Assembly: GCA_016208495.1 (NCBI GenBank)
Contig: JACQXX010000053.1
Location: forward strand, 1 to 44,963
Source of the DNA: Acidobacteriota bacterium
GTDB lineage: Bacteria > Acidobacteriota > Blastocatellia > Chloracidobacteriales > Chloracidobacteriaceae
Direction: 5' to 3'
Length of the DNA stretch: 44,963 nt
The position numbers and the translations under genes are program-made. Of this stretch, positions 1 to 9,379 are shown one piece after another; position 1 is the first letter of the stretch; every line of letters starts with the position of its first letter. The notes beneath the pieces are model-generated. The model saw nothing but the letters and a program-made list of their open reading frames with translations. It had not been told where the DNA came from and made no database searches.

Positions 1-3000
1 CGTCCGCCTCAGCCCGATGACGCTGCCGTTATCCACTATGACCAGCTTGCAAACCGGGTCAAGATCCTGCTTGGTGTTGAACGGTTTCAGGAGGTGCTTC
101 CGATTGCCGAGCAATTGGTGACGGCGGCAGCCGAGGCGTATGGAGCGGAATCGGCGCAATATGCTTCAGCGATTCTGCAAGTTGGGGAAATCAACTATCG
201 GGTTCGCAACCTTCCCAAGGCGGAATCCTCATATGTGCAGGCACTGGCCCTGCGGGAAAAACTGTTCGGTCCTGACCATGAAGAAGTCAGCATTGTGCTC
301 AATAATCTGGCCCTCTTGTATAAAGCCAAACGGGAATTTGATAAAGCCGTTGGCACCGCCCAACGATCCATTGCCATTATCGAAAAAGTGGTCGGACTCA
401 ATCATCCGCAGGTGGCAATGGGGTACAACACCCTGGGTGAAATCTATCGGGTCCAAAACAAGTTTGCCCAGGCGGAAACGACGTTTCAAACGGCCCTGTC
501 CCGAGGTGACTACATCAAGGCGGTTGAATTGTTGAAAGAGGTGGTTGTCAAACGCAAAGCAACCGTGGGTGAAAAACATCCACTCTATGCCACGGGACTA
601 CTGAATTTAGCCGAAGGGTATCGTAAAATCGGACGCTTTGCGGAGATGGAACCCTTGATGAAACAGGCGCTGGCGATCCAACAGGAAGCCAACGGCCCAG
701 AGAGTTTTCCCGTTGCGACGTGTCTTAATAATTTGGGTGATTACTATCGGGAGACAGGAAATTACGGTTTGGCGGAAACCTATCTTCAGCAAGCACTGTC
801 CATTGTCGAGAAAATAGACGGCAAGCAAAGCCTTGAACTCTGCCCAACATTGATCAATTTGGGTGTTCAGGCGGAAGCCCGATTTGATTTTCAGACGGCT
901 GAGAGCTACTACCGACGGGCACTGACCATACAGGAACATCAATCGGTTAAAGATGAGCTACAGATAGCAAATACCTATTTAAACCTAAGCAGAGTTTTTT
1001 TTGCTCAAGGAAATTTGGATCGAGACATTGAATTAAAGAAACGAGTATTAACCATTTTCGAGAAAGTTCTCCCTTCTTCTCACCCAAGTATTAACTGGGG
1101 ATATCGAAATTTAGGAAGAGCGTACCTGGCAGCAAAAGACTATCCACAAGCAACGATATTCTTGGAAAAGGCTCAAGCTCACCTCTTAGGTCAAGCTGTG
1201 CCTTCAATTGAGGACCTTGTTTTTATTTATTTTAACCTTGGAAATCTTTACTGGAAATTGAATGATCTCAACCAGGCGGAGTTCTATTTCAATAAAGCCT
1301 TAACAGAAGTAGAGAACGTTCCAGATACAAGCTCCGCCAATAATTCAGGGGTTTTTATTACATTATTTTCTTTTTATAGCCAAACAGGTGATTTTCAGAG
1401 AGCAAAAACATACTTAGGAAAATTTCAAGATCTTATTGAGAAAAGACTGGTCACTAACCTCATCACTGGCTCAGAAAATCAAAAGCAACTACTTATTAAA
1501 GGCCAATGGGGTTGGTTTGATCATGCTATCTCATTTCACCTTGCCCACTTTGCAGAGCAATCAAATCTGTCTCAACTTGCACTTCAGGCAATTCTCAGGA
1601 AAAAAGGCCGTGCCTTGGATGCAATGACTAACAACATCAATACTTTACGATCCCAAAGTTCACCTGAGGGGCAGGCAGCCATGGATGAACTATTTGTTCT
1701 TCGGAGCCGCCTTTCGGCTTTGAGTTTGCGCGGGCCAGGAAAAACCCCGATTGAACAATATCGGGCCAAACTCGCCGACCTCGAAAAACAAACCAGTCGG
1801 CTTGAGACCAAACTCAGTACTCTGAGCTTTCAGTATCGCCAACTTGCCACCCCGGTCAATCTTCCAGATATTCAAGCCGCAATTCCAGAGCAGAGCACGC
1901 TGGTTGAGTATTGTGTGTACGTTCCATATTCTACCCAAACCTGGGGATCACCCCGCTATGCGGTCTATACCCTGGATCGAAGTGGAAAGATTGGGTTTGC
2001 CGATTTGGGGGAACGGTCTGAAATTGACAACCTGATCAAGGAATTTCGTCAGGCGCTGGCAGCGGCTGGCGACCAGCGGAATCTGACCAAAATCAACCTT
2101 TCAACTGAGCGCCGAAGGTCACTCAACCAGGTCCAGAAACTGGCGCGTCAACTTGATGCCAAACTCCTGCAGCCGGTTCGGAAGTTTATCGGTAACAAAG
2201 ACCATCTCCTGATCTCACCTGACGGCGCGCTCAACCTGATTCCCTTTGCCGCGCTGGTTGATGAATCCCACCGCTATCTGGTCGAGTCGCACGAAATCAC
2301 CTACCTTTCTAGTGGACGCGACCTGCTCCGCTTGAAAGACAAAATTCCGACCAGCCAGCCGGCGTTGGTCCTGGCCAACCCCAAATTTGATGACGGGCCT
2401 GGTCCAACCATTTTTGGTCAGCATTTCGACCCACTGGTTCAGCTTCCAGGTGGCGAGCAGGAAGGCAAACTCCTGAAATCCCTCTTTCCAAAAACCCAGT
2501 TGAAACAAGGGGGCGATGCCACTGAAACCATTCTGAAACAAACCCAACAACCGGAAATTCTCCATATTGCCACCCACGGCTACTTTCTGGAACCGGATCA
2601 GACAACTCAGGCACTTACCCAAACCCTTGAAAACCGGTCTCTCAGCCTTGGGCTGTCTGACCAGACGGTTTCTCCTGAGTTTATTCGACAATCAAGCCCG
2701 CTCCTGCGTTCGATGCTCTTCTTTTCGGGTGCCAATCGTCCCCAAACCCCAACCGAAGCTGGTGATGACGGCATCCTGACCGCCCTTGAAGTTGCCAGCC
2801 TGAACCTTTGGGGGACAAAACTGGTGGTCCTTTCAGCCTGTGACACTGGGGTCGGAGAAGTCAAACGCGGGGATGGCGTCTTCGGTCTGCGCCGGGCGCT
2901 GGTCCTGGCCGGGAGCGAATCCCAAATGATCAGCCTCTGGCCGGTTTCTGATGCTGGCACACGCGAGTTGATGTTCAAATATTATCGCCGTCTCAAAGCC

Positions 3001-3132
3001 GGCGAGGGCCGCAGCAAAGCCCTGCGCAACGCCCAACTTGACCTCATCAAAAATCCAAAGCGTAAACATCCCTATTTTTGGGCCAGCTTTATCCAGTCCG
3101 GCGAATGGGCCAACCTCAACGGAAAACGGTGA
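1..3132 (+). CDS. TPR repeat / CHAT-domain protein (5' end outside window)
   Basis: The frame is open from base 1 with no stop. A GTG at 94 is possible, but the residues before it already look like TPR helices, so I treat the gene as 5'-truncated. Roughly the first half carries tetratricopeptide repeats of the NLA-LY--K--F--A type, with a degenerate helical stretch after them. The C-terminal ~370 residues form a CHAT (caspase-HetF associated with TPRs) domain. The catalytic dyad is visible: His in HIATHGYF (codon at 2575) and Cys in LSACDTG (codon at 2839). The family are caspase/separase-clan peptidases in which TPRs act as the sensor or substrate-binding part; some are cell-death or defence effectors. 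No dedicated substrate is seen beside it. Bases ~950-1670 are clearly AT-richer than the flanks. The stop codon lies inside a GTGACAAG octamer repeat. Confidence 0.9.
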   Translation, partial: RPPQPDDAAVIHYDQLANRVKILLGVERFQEVLPIAEQLVTAAAEAYGAESAQYASAILQVGEINYRVRNLPKAESSYVQALALREKLFGPDHEEVSIVLNNLALLYKAKREFDKAVGTAQRSIAIIEKVVGLNHPQVAMGYNTLGEIYRVQNKFAQAETTFQTALSRGDYIKAVELLKEVVVKRKATVGEKHPLYATGLLNLAEGYRKIGRFAEMEPLMKQALAIQQEANGPESFPVATCLNNLGDYYRETGNYGLAETYLQQALSIVEKIDGKQSLELCPTLINLGVQAEARFDFQTAESYYRRALTIQEHQSVKDELQIANTYLNLSRVFFAQGNLDRDIELKKRVLTIFEKVLPSSHPSINWGYRNLGRAYLAAKDYPQATIFLEKAQAHLLGQAVPSIEDLVFIYFNLGNLYWKLNDLNQAEFYFNKALTEVENVPDTSSANNSGVFITLFSFYSQTGDFQRAKTYLGKFQDLIEKRLVTNLITGSENQKQLLIKGQWGWFDHAISFHLAHFAEQSNLSQLALQAILRKKGRALDAMTNNINTLRSQSSPEGQAAMDELFVLRSRLSALSLRGPGKTPIEQYRAKLADLEKQTSRLETKLSTLSFQYRQLATPVNLPDIQAAIPEQSTLVEYCVYVPYSTQTWGSPRYAVYTLDRSGKIGFADLGERSEIDNLIKEFRQALAAAGDQRNLTKINLSTERRRSLNQVQKLARQLDAKLLQPVRKFIGNKDHLLISPDGALNLIPFAALVDESHRYLVESHEITYLSSGRDLLRLKDKIPTSQPALVLANPKFDDGPGPTIFGQHFDPLVQLPGGEQEGKLLKSLFPKTQLKQGGDATETILKQTQQPEILHIATHGYFLEPDQTTQALTQTLENRSLSLGLSDQTVSPEFIRQSSPLLRSMLFFSGANRPQTPTEAGDDGILTALEVASLNLWGTKLVVLSACDTGVGEVKRGDGVFGLRRALVLAGSESQMISLWPVSDAGTRELMFKYYRRLKAGEGRSKALRNAQLDLIKNPKRKHPYFWASFIQSGEWANLNGKR

Positions 3133-3297
3133 CAAGGTGACAAAGTGACAGAATGACAGAATTTGACCAGTTGTCACCTTGTCACCTTGTCACCTTGTCA
3201 CCTTGTCATCCTGTCACCCTGTCATTCGGTCACCTTGTCACCTTGTCACCCTGTCACCCTGTCACCCTGTCATTCGGTCACCTTGTCATCTGGTCAA
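3128..3297. repeat. 8-bp tandem repeat array (GTCACCTT) with inverted arm
   Basis: From 3173 about fifteen in-register octamers of the GTCACCTT / GTCACCCT / GTCATTCG type follow one another. The left part (3128-3159) carries the same unit in reverse complement (GTGACAAG). Bases 3128-3143 and 3171-3186 are a perfect 16-bp inverted repeat around a 27-nt loop. The stop codon of the CHAT gene (3130-3132) is inside the left arm. The hairpin could act as a terminator or 3' stabiliser, although no T-run follows. Open frames through the array (for example 3153-3587) are repeat artefacts. Confidence 0.85.
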
Positions 3298-3412
3298 TGC
3301 TTCATTCTTCATTCCCCATAGATTCACAGACCTTTTTCCTGTATGGTTTGACTTCAGGTGTGAGTCATCCTGCCAACCTCAACAACCCAGGTAGCCAAAC
3401 TGAATTCAGCTT

Positions 3413-6400
3413 ATGCGATCAGGAACACTCACCTTCATCCTGGTGGTCGGTTTTTATTGCTTTGGCGGCGGAATATTGCCTACCCCATCTGGCAGTATTG
3501 TTCCGGATCCTCAACCTGCCCAGGTTACTCCCCCAGCTTCGGCTTCTAAAGCTCCTACCCCGCCAATTTCCTCAAGTATTTCGCTGACAGATTTGACCTC
3601 GTCAACCAGTTCTAAAGCTGATCCAACTGATCGCCTTCGACCAGGATTTCGAGTCTACACCGACCGGGATGGATTACCCCAAAACACCATTATGGCCATG
3701 GCGGTTGATCACAACGGCTATTTCTGGGCTGGCACCCAGGACGGGGCCGCGTGGTACAACGGACGCTCCTGGACAGTGGTCAACATGCCCAACCAGAGCA
3801 CTTCAAACTACATCACCGACATCTTGCCAGCTTCGGATCAAAGTATCTGGTTCGCCCAGTTTGATGGTGGGTTGTGCCGGTTGAAGGATGGACAATGGAC
3901 CACCATTGATACCCGGTCAGGGTTGCCGAGCAATCAGATGCGATGTTTGCTTGAGACCAGATCCCCAACCGGAAACCCAATTCTCTGGGCGGGGACCGAT
4001 GGTGGCGGACTCGCGAAATTCGAAAATGGAAAATGGTCAGTCATTACCACCCAAAATGGTCTGCCCAGTAACCGGGTATGGACATTGCTGGAAACAATTG
4101 AACCGGGGGGCATATCGGCCCTGTGGGTTGGAACCTTTGGTGGGGGACTGGCCCGGCTAATAGGCAACTCCTGGCAAACATTTGACCAGAGTTCAGGGCT
4201 GCCAGACAACTCGGTCCGCGATTTATTAGCCAGCGTCTCACCCACTGGCCAGCCAGTTCTTTGGGTCGCGACTGATTCCGGCGGTCTGGCAAAACTTGAA
4301 AATGACGTCTGGACAGTGGTGGATAGCCATTCGGGGCTGCCCAGTAATCGGGTTGATGCACTGGCGGAAACGATTTCCAAAAATGGAGTGCGGACGTTGT
4401 GGATCGGTACTCCGGGCGGACTGGTCCGGAGTGAACCTGGGAAATGGATGGTCTATGACATCAACTATGGGCTTCCGAACAACACCATTCGCAGCCTGTT
4501 TTCATTTTCTGGCCCTGCGGCTTCCTCAACCCTTTGGATCGGCACTTTCGGCGGCCTGGTCCGGCTGGAACAGGGAAAATGGCTTGCCTGTGATACCCGA
4601 ACGGGATTGCCTGACAACGGCGTGATGAGTTTACTCGAATCTCAAAATCCAGATGGAATTTACAGTCTGTGGTTCGGGACGTTTGGGGGTGGATTGGCCC
4701 GGTTTGATCAGGGAAAATGGACGATTTACAGTGCTCCATTCAATTTGCCGGACAATATTGTGGCGGCCCTGCTGAGTACACCAAATCCCGATGGGAATCC
4801 AACCATTTGGGTTGGCACCAATCGTGGGCTGGCACGGCTGGAGAAAAACCAGTGGACGGTGTTTAACACCAAAAATGGCCTGCCAGGTGACCCGATTCAA
4901 TGCCTGATGGCCACCAAAGCCTCAGACGGCACACCGGTCGTGTGGGTTGGAACGCGGGGTGGCCTGGCCAAATTCCAAAATGGACAGTGGGATACCAGTC
5001 TCACCGAAGGACTTCCGCCGCTGGCACGCCATATCGAGTGTTTGCTTGAAACTACCTCAAAAAACGGGTTGAAGTCGTTGTGGGCCGGCACTCGAAGCGG
5101 TGGGTTGGCACGCTGGGAAAATGGCGAATGGACGATTCAAGATGCGCGGACCAGTCTGGGCAACAACTGGGTTTTCCACCTGATGGAGGTAACGAATTCA
5201 GACGGCAAGCGCCAGCTCTGGGCAGCAACCTATGGCAGCGGGGTTCTTCAGCTTGACCTCGACACACCCAATGCCAAATGGCAGGCATTGTCCGACCATC
5301 AAAAGGAACTCAAGCCATACGGGGTGGTCTATCAAATGCGCCGCGACGCCCAAAATCGGACCTATCTCTTCACAACCAAAGGAGTTGTTCGACTAACACC
5401 TCGTATTCCGACTCCAGACAATCCAGAAGCCTTTGACGTCAATTTCTACACGATTGAAGATGGACTTCCAGCCAGCGGCTGTACTGAAGGTGGCTCGCTG
5501 GTTGATCATCAAGGGCGGATTTGGGCGGGGACAACCGGTGGCGCCGCCGTTTTTGACCCGGTACTGGAATCGTCGGCCAGCACAACACGTCAGTTGTTTA
5601 TCGAACGCATCCTGATTAATGGAACCGAACTTGACCAGACAAAGCTGCCGGGGATTCCGCCGACTTCCAATGGGAAACCATCCGCGATTGAAGGGGCCTC
5701 ACTCGATTACAGCGACAATACCATCCTGTTTGAGTATTCCCTGCTCAGCTACTTTCGGGAGTCAGAGACCCGATACCAGACGCAACTGGTCAATTTTGAT
5801 GAGTCCCCCTCCGATTGGAAAAAAGAAGCCCAAAAAGAATACACCCGGCTGCCGGAAGGCCAGTACACATTCAAAGTCTGGGGGAAAGATTATGCCGGCA
5901 ATACCAGCGGCCCGTTGATGATTTCATTTCGAATCCGACCCGCCCTCTGGCGAACCTGGTGGGCCTATATGGCCTATACAGCTCTGATTCTGGGGTCCGG
6001 GTATAGCTGGTATTCACGCCGGATTCGAGCCCTGCGCCGACGTCAGGAAGAACATCTGGCTCATTTGCAGCAATTACAGGAACAGCGAATCAAAACACTG
6101 CGTCAGCTCCTGGAAAGTATTCGCATCATCAATTCTGAGCTGGATTTGACCGTGGTGCTCCAAAATATTGCCGCCGAAAGCGCCAATCTGGTGGATGGCC
6201 GGCCTGGGGGAATTGGGTTGGTGGAAGACGAGCAGGTGGTCTTCAAACGAGTGTGGCATCGAAACCATTGGGAAGACTGCCTGTTTGCCTATCCGTTGGG
6301 TTCAGGAATTCCAGGCCGGGTGGCCGCCACCGGTCAACCCGCGGTGGTCAATGATCTGTCGCTCTCACCAGACGATGCCAACGTACCGCACCACCACCTC

Positions 6401-7369
6401 CACCAGTGTTCTGGATTGATCAATGTCCCGATTCTGTCGCGGATGGGAAATGTGGTTGGGGTTTTGGATGTTCGACGTGGCCCGGATCGTGACCCCTTTA
6501 CCGAAGCTGACTGTCAATTGATTGAATCACTGGCTCATCAAGCAGCAGTGGCGATGGAAAAAGCCGCCCTCTTTGGTGAACTGGAAAAGTTGTACCAGCA
6601 GGAACAGGAAGTCCGGCAGACCCTCCAGGACCTCAACCAGATGAAGACGAACTTCATCATTGTCACCTCGCATGAAATGCGGACGCCGCTAACGGTACTC
6701 AAGGGCTACAACGAAGCCCTGGTTGACGGCTACCTTGGACCACTGACCAAAACCCAGAAGACATCACTTCTGACATGTTTGCGCATGGTGGACCGCTTAA
6801 TGGCCAGTTTTAATGATATTTTGGAAATGCTCCGCATCAATGAGGGTCGGATTGCCCTCCGACCGGCTTCGTTTGATTTGAGCAGCCTGGTGAAAAAAGT
6901 TCTGGAAGAACTCGAAGCCTTTATTGAACAACGTCGGCTGCAAGTTACGGTTGAACTGCCACCTGAATTATTGGTCACCGCCGATCCTGAAAAAATAGAA
7001 CTGGTCTTGATCAACATCATCCAAAATGCCATCAAGTTCACCTTTGATGACGGAGATATCGTCATTCGAGCCACACAGAATGGACAAAACGAAGCGCATA
7101 TTGTGGTCAGAGATTCAGGCATCGGCATTGAACAAATTGAAATCAAGCGCATTTTTGAGACCTTTTATACCAGTTCTGACCCGTCAACCCACACCTCGGG
7201 TAAGTATGAATTTTCGGCGCGCGGCACCGGTCTGGGACTTTCAATTGCCAAGAGTTATGTCGAAGCTCACGGTGGGCGCGTCTGGGCTGAATCTGAAGGC
7301 AAAGGGCACGGCAGCACCTTCCACATCATTCTGCCAATTGAAGGCACGGCCAAACCAGATGAAGAATGA
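3413..7369 (+). CDS. Propeller-type sensor histidine kinase (Reg_prop, Y_Y_Y, TM, GAF, HisKA, HATPase)
   Basis: This is a 1318-aa membrane sensor kinase. An N-terminal hydrophobic segment is followed by about 600 residues of two-component-regulator propeller repeats (GLP-N-V plus LW-GT-GGGLA-E-G-W units), i.e. a periplasmic beta-propeller sensor. A Y_Y_Y-like beta domain comes next, then a transmembrane helix at about 849-870, a coiled coil, a GAF domain (about 900-1050), and a HisKA domain with the phospho-acceptor H1087 in SHEMRTPLT. The ATPase domain shows the N box (QNAIKF), a G1 box (DSGIGI) and a G2 box (GTGLGL at about 1271). Unlike many propeller sensors it has neither a receiver nor an AraC-type DNA-binding domain, and no response regulator lies in the window, so its partner is elsewhere. 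The stop codon lies in a GAAGAAT heptamer pair. ATG at 3413; no clear Shine-Dalgarno. Confidence 0.93.
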   Translation: MRSGTLTFILVVGFYCFGGGILPTPSGSIVPDPQPAQVTPPASASKAPTPPISSSISLTDLTSSTSSKADPTDRLRPGFRVYTDRDGLPQNTIMAMAVDHNGYFWAGTQDGAAWYNGRSWTVVNMPNQSTSNYITDILPASDQSIWFAQFDGGLCRLKDGQWTTIDTRSGLPSNQMRCLLETRSPTGNPILWAGTDGGGLAKFENGKWSVITTQNGLPSNRVWTLLETIEPGGISALWVGTFGGGLARLIGNSWQTFDQSSGLPDNSVRDLLASVSPTGQPVLWVATDSGGLAKLENDVWTVVDSHSGLPSNRVDALAETISKNGVRTLWIGTPGGLVRSEPGKWMVYDINYGLPNNTIRSLFSFSGPAASSTLWIGTFGGLVRLEQGKWLACDTRTGLPDNGVMSLLESQNPDGIYSLWFGTFGGGLARFDQGKWTIYSAPFNLPDNIVAALLSTPNPDGNPTIWVGTNRGLARLEKNQWTVFNTKNGLPGDPIQCLMATKASDGTPVVWVGTRGGLAKFQNGQWDTSLTEGLPPLARHIECLLETTSKNGLKSLWAGTRSGGLARWENGEWTIQDARTSLGNNWVFHLMEVTNSDGKRQLWAATYGSGVLQLDLDTPNAKWQALSDHQKELKPYGVVYQMRRDAQNRTYLFTTKGVVRLTPRIPTPDNPEAFDVNFYTIEDGLPASGCTEGGSLVDHQGRIWAGTTGGAAVFDPVLESSASTTRQLFIERILINGTELDQTKLPGIPPTSNGKPSAIEGASLDYSDNTILFEYSLLSYFRESETRYQTQLVNFDESPSDWKKEAQKEYTRLPEGQYTFKVWGKDYAGNTSGPLMISFRIRPALWRTWWAYMAYTALILGSGYSWYSRRIRALRRRQEEHLAHLQQLQEQRIKTLRQLLESIRIINSELDLTVVLQNIAAESANLVDGRPGGIGLVEDEQVVFKRVWHRNHWEDCLFAYPLGSGIPGRVAATGQPAVVNDLSLSPDDANVPHHHLHQCSGLINVPILSRMGNVVGVLDVRRGPDRDPFTEADCQLIESLAHQAAVAMEKAALFGELEKLYQQEQEVRQTLQDLNQMKTNFIIVTSHEMRTPLTVLKGYNEALVDGYLGPLTKTQKTSLLTCLRMVDRLMASFNDILEMLRINEGRIALRPASFDLSSLVKKVLEELEAFIEQRRLQVTVELPPELLVTADPEKIELVLINIIQNAIKFTFDDGDIVIRATQNGQNEAHIVVRDSGIGIEQIEIKRIFETFYTSSDPSTHTSGKYEFSARGTGLGLSIAKSYVEAHGGRVWAESEGKGHGSTFHIILPIEGTAKPDEE

Positions 7370-7381
7370 AGAATGGAAAAC

Positions 7382-7409
7382 GTGGTTAGTGGTTAGTGGT
7401 TAGTGGTTA
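7382..7409. repeat. 4 x GTGGTTA heptamer tandem repeat
   Basis: Four perfect GTGGTTA units lie immediately after the kinase gene, preceded by a GAAGAAT heptamer pair at 7362-7375. Partial complements of both occur to the right (7618-7629 and 7631-7642), giving a nested palindromic layout around the element at 7412-7588. Confidence 0.8.
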
Positions 7410-7411
7410 GA

Positions 7412-7588
7412 AATGCCAATTAAGAGTTGAAGCCGTTTTGGTTCTCAGCCCAGGAACTGGGTGCCGGCTCGTAGCCCAGGGCGAATCTTCGAGCCCTGGG
7501 AATTCGGGTCATTCCCCACCTTTTCCCCGCCCTGCCACCCGCGTCGCGGGTTCAAATCCGCTCATTTTTTCAACTCTTAACTGGCATT
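7412..7588. repeat. ~177-bp element bounded by 20-bp inverted repeats
   Basis: The left end at 7412-7431 and right end at 7569-7588 are inverted copies with 19 of 20 bases matching. The interior has no convincing gene. It contains a hairpin with an 8-bp perfect stem (CCCAGGGC at 7475-7482, GCCCTGGG at 7493-7500) and a second small palindrome around ACCCGCGTCGCGGGT (7537-7551). This is compatible with a non-autonomous MITE or REP-type repeat. No unambiguous target-site duplication is seen. Confidence 0.6.
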
Positions 7589-7826
7589 AGAAATCAATAT
7601 CTTCCAAGAACCAAGAATAACCACTCACCACATTCTTCATTCTTGGGATCTTTTGCACAGGGCAACCTTTCCAATCCCAAAAAGCTTCTCACGCCCAGTC
7701 ATTCATCTCTCTTCCTTTTCTCACATACATTTTCATAGTCCCGGCAAGACCGCGTGGGCACTTCGTCACGTTGGAAGCTCGTTGCGGCAGGCAAGCCTGG
7801 AGTTCAACACAAGGTCAGGGTGTGCT

Positions 7827-9221
7827 ATGTCAGGTTCATTGGATCAAACACCATCAACAGGCGGATCTTATCCGCAATGTACCACCTGTGGTCGTAAGCT
7901 CCGCGAATGGTCACGATTTTGCACCTTCTGTGGTGCCCGGATGGAACAAATTCCCACTGGTGATCTTCGGCTTCCCCAGGTGTCTCAAGGATCTGGTGGA
8001 TTGCCAGCGGCTGAGGTTTTGGCGTCACCCTCTGGAAAACTTCCAAGTGAACCGTTGCCGCAGACGTCCGAAGTGTTTATTGTGCCGGGGTATCAAACCA
8101 ACGGTCTGGCCCAAACCGAGCCAGTTCCACCCCCAACGCCTCCTTCCTCCGAGCGGATAACGGCCCCCATTCCCCAATTGATGATCTCAGATCAACCAGG
8201 TCGGTTGCGGCAGGTCGTGGCGGTGATCTGTGTCTGTCTGGTGGTTGGCCTGACGCTGACTGGGATCTTTTTCTCGCGGAGCACTCCAGATTCGGGATCT
8301 CCCTCGGTTCAGCCCTCGATTATGAACAGCGAGTTTGAGCACGTTCCGTCACCTGAAGAACTGGCAGCCACTCAAAAAGGTGCCACGTCACCGGTCAAAC
8401 CCAGCGACTCAGCCGGTCAACCTGAAGTTCAATCGGGTTCGGGCACCCAGCAACCAGCCACAGCGACCAGTTCCGAAGGGGTGATCGGTTCGGATCCGGG
8501 TTCCCCTGGCACGGGTGGCAATTCACCTTCCGGGTCAGATCAGCAAAGTTCATCCGAATCCGCCCCAGGTACAGTGTCAACCAGCATACCGTCATCTTCA
8601 GGCGGGCAGTCATCCATTCCTGGTGGAATCAATGGGTCACACCCTGAATCCGCTTCTCCGAAAACATCAACCTCTCGCGGCACAACCATACCGGCGGGAA
8701 GCAGCTCGAGGTCCACACCAACCGCAACGCCAGGCAATGAATCATCATCGCCTTCCAAACGCTCCAAACGCTCAGAATCAGATGCCAATTCGGTTATTAT
8801 TGCCACGAACCGACGGCAAGACGAAGAAACTGAGCCTCCATCAACGATGAAACGCCGACGTTCCCGCGATGAAGGTCCAGCCGACCCTGATGACGAATAT
8901 TCATCCAATTCAAGTCCAGGTTCGCGCCCGAGCCGCGACTGGCCGCGTGATCGGAGGCGGGACGCAGACTCGCGTCAAGACGTGATGAGTTATCCACGGA
9001 ACGGAATCGCCGTGTGGACCGGTGCCGCCGGGCGGAGCCAGCGAGTCACGGTCTATGGCTTTCCCGGCATTCCGATTTCAGTCAATCGTCCGGCGGTTCG
9101 CGGCGGTCATGCCCGAATGATTACCCCGCCATCACCAAGCAATGGCTGGAAATATGCGGTTGTTGAGTTTGAACGCGGAGAGGGAACGTGTGAGGTTTCA
9201 ATTCCGTGGCAGAGGCTGTGA
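7827..9221 (+). CDS. Zinc-ribbon, single-TM, low-complexity protein of unknown function
   Basis: The 464-aa protein starts at ATG 7827; an in-frame TTG at 7653 would add 58 residues that do not look conserved. An N-terminal double CxxC zinc ribbon (C18, C21, C32, C35) precedes a Pro-rich linker. One transmembrane helix follows (about residues 125-148, AVICVCLVVGL). After it comes a long Ser/Gly/Pro/Thr-rich disordered stretch, then a basic/acidic region. The C-terminal ~75 residues look folded and beta-rich (WTGAAGRSQRVTVYGFPG). The topology suggests an internal zinc ribbon and an external flexible arm. The function is not recognised; similar ribbon-TM-disordered architectures are common in large bacterial genomes. 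Confidence 0.75.
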   Translation: MSGSLDQTPSTGGSYPQCTTCGRKLREWSRFCTFCGARMEQIPTGDLRLPQVSQGSGGLPAAEVLASPSGKLPSEPLPQTSEVFIVPGYQTNGLAQTEPVPPPTPPSSERITAPIPQLMISDQPGRLRQVVAVICVCLVVGLTLTGIFFSRSTPDSGSPSVQPSIMNSEFEHVPSPEELAATQKGATSPVKPSDSAGQPEVQSGSGTQQPATATSSEGVIGSDPGSPGTGGNSPSGSDQQSSSESAPGTVSTSIPSSSGGQSSIPGGINGSHPESASPKTSTSRGTTIPAGSSSRSTPTATPGNESSSPSKRSKRSESDANSVIIATNRRQDEETEPPSTMKRRRSRDEGPADPDDEYSSNSSPGSRPSRDWPRDRRRDADSRQDVMSYPRNGIAVWTGAAGRSQRVTVYGFPGIPISVNRPAVRGGHARMITPPSPSNGWKYAVVEFERGEGTCEVSIPWQRL

Positions 9222-9224
9222 AGG

Positions 9225-9379
9225 GGACAGGGGGACAAAGTGACAGAATGACAAGGTGACTGGGTGACTGGGTGACATCTGACAGAATGACAAGGTGACT
9301 GGGTGACCAGTTGATCATTTGTCACCTTGTCATTCTGTCTCCTTGTCACAAAGTCACCTTGTCATTTGTCACAAAGTCA
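9225..9379. repeat. 8-bp GTGACNNN repeat array with 19-bp hairpin between convergent genes
   Basis: This array belongs to the same octamer family as 3128-3297: GTGACAAA, GTGACTGG and ATGACAAG units on the left, GTCACCTT-type units on the right. Bases 9281-9299 and 9321-9339 form a perfect 19-bp inverted repeat around a 21-nt loop. It fills the gap between the + gene ending at 9221 and the - gene ending at 9377, and the latter's stop codon lies within a GTGAC unit. It could serve as a bidirectional terminator or mRNA 3'-end structure (inference). Confidence 0.85.

Noticed and set aside
3153-3587. Open frames running through the octamer array and into the kinase gene
   Set aside because: Their residues are repeats of the octamer (SPCHLVTL) and the frame overlaps the real sensor kinase start.
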